Source of the DNA: Saturnia japonica
Taxonomy: Eukaryota > Arthropoda > Insecta > Lepidoptera > Saturniidae
Reading direction: 5' to 3'
Assembly (NCBI GenBank): GCA_033032175.1
Contig: CM065318.1
Location: 124,001-188,000 of the forward strand
DNA length: 64,000 bases
The notes under the pieces are model-generated. The model did no database searches. It was given only the letters and a program-made list of their open reading frames with translations, and was not told where the DNA came from. The first letter of the stretch is position 1; each line of letters begins with the position of its first letter. A program made the position numbers and the translations under genes. Below are positions 63,326-64,000 of this stretch, one piece after another.

Positions 63326-64000
63326 GAGTTAACTCAGTATATACTATTTAACATCGTGGAGTATGATATCTATAATTTATATTTGATGCAGTTTGTTGTA
63401 GTATAGCACAGCAAAGCAAACCAATTCTACTTTTTTACACGAAGGAATTGTGGAATAAGTATTTGTAAACCGCGTAAGCAACCTTCATAGAATCGCAATT
63501 CTGAGCTGACTCATGGAGATGCTATTCCTGTATGTGTTATGGAATATATCATCATCAAATCGGAAGACAGCCAGCACAGAGGACAGCCCAACACACGTCT
63601 GTTGTTAACATTCTGTGTACACCTCACGCCCTAAAGATATGAGATACTACAGGAATAAATTGTATTCATTATAATGTTTTGTTTTCCCGAAGACTTGATA
63701 TTTGAGGCAAGTAAGCAGGAGTTGATAGCTCATTGAGCTCGCTCACACCCACTTACCAGTTCAATGGAAAACGTGAGAGCATAATGCTCATTATAAAAGA
63801 GAAAGGTATGATTTTGACAGTCACAGGTTCTTTGATGTGTGAGCGTCCGAGTCCGTGAACCGGTAACGCGCGGCTCTCTGCGCAGGCGCAAGTGATTTGA
63901 TAAGGCTTCTACACCATCGGCGAGAAGCACTGCCGCGCGCCTGCGCCGGGCTCCGGGGAAATGCTCATCAACAAGAATTGATTTGATTTGTTGCGCAGTT
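63326..64000. other. Intergenic DNA to window end
   Basis: No gene, RNA or repeat recognised. A short frame at 63730-63930 (minus) shows no motif. Confidence 0.45.

Overview
The window is nuclear DNA of a moth or butterfly (Lepidoptera). The strongest evidence is a complete three-exon general odorant-binding protein 1 (GOBP1) gene on the minus strand (34488-37438), a family found only in Lepidoptera, with the six cysteines at the classical spacing. Two ordinary tRNA genes (Trp at 32918-32989, Ala at 33381-33452), two small TATA-driven genes for unrecognised secreted proteins (10634-10900 and 28083-28361, both minus) and insect-type transposons agree with this. The remaining ~95% is AT-rich intergenic DNA packed with transposable elements. 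I see no bacterial operon, CRISPR array or virus.

Layout. 1-7796: a near-complete Jockey-clade retrotransposon (ORF1 gag-like, ORF2 endonuclease plus reverse transcriptase), then two defective copies head to tail, each junction carrying the same 12-base sequence, ending in a structured repeat. 7797-16000: AT-rich DNA, secreted gene 1, a broken mariner, an RTE-like LINE fragment and SINE-type repeats. 16440-21075: a decayed Helitron whose replication-initiator histidines are gone. 21076-28000: interspersed repeats, including a second structured repeat carrying a short Jockey tail. 28083-31015: secreted gene 2, an R1-clade LINE remnant and a SINE. 32918-37540: two tRNAs and GOBP1. 37541-50296: AT-rich DNA with an element bounded by TGTGGGA/TCCCACA, a hAT-like element filled with a GATT/GATGG repeat, a second dead mariner and an old LINE. 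50297-57365: a nest containing a third structured repeat, four copies of a 289-bp tandem repeat with a solo LTR in the last copy, an LTR retrotransposon whose LTR is split by a Jockey insertion, another Jockey copy and a fourth structured repeat. 57366-64000: LINE, SINE and R1-clade remnants.

How the parts relate. The 18-base primer-binding site of the LTR element (55327-55344) is exactly complementary to the 3' end of the tRNA-Trp encoded at 32918-32989 once CCA is added. The tRNA-derived SINE shares its 3' tail with the RTE-like LINE, suggesting a parasite/helper pair. Jockey copies repeatedly sit in the same short structured repeat. The only host genes with a supported function are GOBP1 (antennal odour/pheromone carrier) and the tRNAs.

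Limits: transposon boundaries are approximate unless a target-site duplication is cited. Family names rest on motifs I can read, not on database searches.
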